Below, one piece after another: positions 15,249 to 15,727 of a DNA stretch of 15,727 bases. The number at the start of each line of letters is the position of its first letter. Positions within the stretch are counted from its first letter, which is position 1. The stretch lies in the NCBI GenBank assembly GCA_005887855.1, contig VBQB01000043.1, positions 1 to 15,727 of the forward strand. The letters are read 5' to 3'. Position numbers and translations under genes: made by a program. The DNA comes from Verrucomicrobiota bacterium. Lineage in GTDB: Bacteria; Verrucomicrobiota; Verrucomicrobiae; Chthoniobacterales; UBA10450. Under the pieces are notes generated by a model. That model saw only the letters and a list, made by a program, of their open reading frames with translations. It ran no database searches and had not been told where the DNA came from.

Positions 15249-15276
15249 TTGACAAGGCCGCACTCGCTCCTAGTGT
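15249..15276 (+). promoter_or_regulatory. Candidate sigma70-type promoter for rpmH
   Basis: A perfect -35 TTGACA (15249-15254), a 16-base spacer and a -10-like TAGTGT (15271-15276; four of six consensus bases). Transcription would begin near 15283, about 33 bases before the rpmH start. This is the clearest promoter in the window, and its position before a ribosomal protein gene is sensible. It is not experimentally supported. Confidence 0.5.
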
Positions 15277-15294
15277 AACCGCTCTCAAATCGCG

Positions 15295-15311
15295 CCGAAA
15301 CTATTTTTCGG
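15295..15311 (+). promoter_or_regulatory. Hairpin just upstream of the rpmH start
   Basis: CCGAAA (15295-15300) pairs perfectly with TTTCGG (15306-15311) around a 5-base loop, ending four bases before the rpmH ATG. Where a Shine-Dalgarno would normally be, this hairpin and a T-run occur instead. It may influence ribosome access to the start. It could also be chance in a short leader. Confidence 0.35.
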
Positions 15312-15315
15312 TTTT

Positions 15316-15489
15316 ATGAAACGGACTTACCAACCATCGAAGCGAACACGCAAACGCCAGCACGGTTTTCGTGCGCGCATGAAAACGAAAGCGGGCCGCG
15401 CCACGCTGGCGCGCCGGCGGCAACGCGGGCGCAAACGTCTGCTCCCGAAAGGCGTCGAGCTACACTACGCCCGCCATACGCAGGCGTAA
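15316..15489 (+). CDS. rpmH: 50S ribosomal protein L34 with a C-terminal extension
   Basis: A short, very basic large-subunit protein, 57 residues: it begins [20 protein letters not shown] and continues through [20 protein letters not shown], the unmistakable L34 pattern. Most L34 proteins are 44-47 residues and end soon after GRKRL; this one continues with [15 protein letters not shown], about 11 residues extra. In many bacteria rnpA follows directly, but no rnpA-like frame is visible in the 238 bases to the right edge. A candidate promoter (15249-15276) and a hairpin precede it. Confidence 0.96.
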   Translation: MKRTYQPSKRTRKRQHGFRARMKTKAGRATLARRRQRGRKRLLPKGVELHYARHTQA

Positions 15490-15542
15490 TCTAGTCGATT
15501 TCAATCTTCGGAATTGCAGCTTGTCTGAGTCGACGGAAAATT

Positions 15543-15556
15543 CTTGCGGTGGCAAG
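15543..15556. repeat. Short hairpin CTTGC-GGTG-GCAAG after rpmH
   Basis: A perfect 5-bp stem with a GGTG loop, 53 bases after the rpmH stop. No T-run follows, so I do not call a terminator. It lies in a gene-free stretch (15490-15616) that also has a degenerate run of AATCGGAAATC-like words at 15576-15600, similar in flavour to 1362-1386. Apart from these I see nothing in that stretch. Confidence 0.35.
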
Positions 15557-15616
15557 CAATAGTGCGCTTTGGTCGAAAATCGGAAATCAGCAATCGTAAC
15601 TCGTAAACTCAAAAAC

Positions 15617-15654
15617 GCACCGTTAGCTCAATTGGCAGAGCAAGTGACTCTTAA
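15617..15654 (+). pseudogene. 5' half of tRNA-Lys(CUU), interrupted after the anticodon loop
   Basis: The sequence reads as a tRNA from its first base: acceptor strand GCACCGT (15617-15623), TA, D stem GCTC (15626-15629) with GAGC (15638-15641) around an AATTGGCA loop, then the 5' anticodon stem AGTGA (15643-15647) and loop CTCTTAA (15648-15654), giving anticodon CTT at 15650-15652. The 3' anticodon strand should be TCACT but is CCAAA. No T arm (GGTTCGAATCC-like) or ACGGTGC acceptor strand follows before the window edge. A CGGTGC at 15662-15667 could pair with the acceptor, but it is far too close to form a normal tRNA. It is therefore truncated, interrupted by an insert, or a sequence-end artefact. 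Confidence 0.6.
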
Positions 15655-15727
15655 CCAAAGTCGGTGCGAAGCATATGATGCCGTGTTACCGAATAGGCTA
15701 CCGAAGACAATGCTCGAGCTTGTACGC

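Noticed and set aside
1..15727. CRISPR arrays, prophage, transposase, toxin-antitoxin or biosynthetic clusters.
   Set aside because: Read through for spaced direct repeats and for matching protein motifs; none was found beyond the small repeats listed.

Overview
The window is ordinary bacterial chromosome carrying mostly core genes. The gene set and order (prs-rplY-pth-rpsF-ssb on one strand, plus rpmH), moderately GC-rich coding sequence, frequent lack of a clear Shine-Dalgarno and several dispersed palindromic repeats fit a Verrucomicrobiota bacterium, perhaps of the Chthoniobacterales/'Spartobacteria' side. This placement is inferred from protein character and was not tested by any search.

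Layout. Bases 1-3098, minus strand: a translation/replication operon read prs (PRPP synthetase) > rplY (L25/CTC) > pth > rpsF (S6) > ssb, with ssb running off the left edge. Divergent from it is a membrane fatty-acid-desaturase-like gene (3197-4165). Its last codons are made of a REP-like repeat, and two more hairpin repeats follow. Bases 4225-6543 hold a small coiled-coil protein (-), a HAD phosphatase (+), a six-helix membrane protein that resembles the Mpv17/PMP22 family (-) and a tiny lipoprotein (-). Then come rlmN (+) and, tail to tail with it, a three-domain cNMP-binding / thioredoxin-fold / thioredoxin-reductase-like fusion (-) that lacks the redox cysteines.

Bases 9605-11870, plus strand, form a compact four-gene unit: an acidic protein of unknown function, an ECF sigma factor, a single-pass membrane anti-sigma factor whose gene overlaps the sigma gene, and a secreted protein. 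A large exported M1 aminopeptidase (12016-14676) follows. A GNAT acetyltransferase (-) faces it. The right end has rpmH (L34) with a good promoter and an unusual C-terminal tail, then a repeat-rich stretch and the 5' half of a tRNA-Lys(CUU) that stops matching a tRNA exactly at the end of the anticodon loop.

How the genes work together: the left operon couples nucleotide precursor supply, ribosome proteins, peptidyl-tRNA recycling and single-strand DNA binding. The sigma/anti-sigma unit looks like an envelope-responsive regulator with its own co-transcribed exported product. I found no CRISPR array, transposase, integrase, phage gene or defence island. The most interesting items are the cysteine-less cNMP/TrxR-like fusion, the bacterial Mpv17-like protein, the broken tRNA-Lys, and the repeats that have become the ends of genes. 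No gene-free stretch exceeds 300 bases; the longest is 15490-15727, described under its repeats and tRNA fragment.
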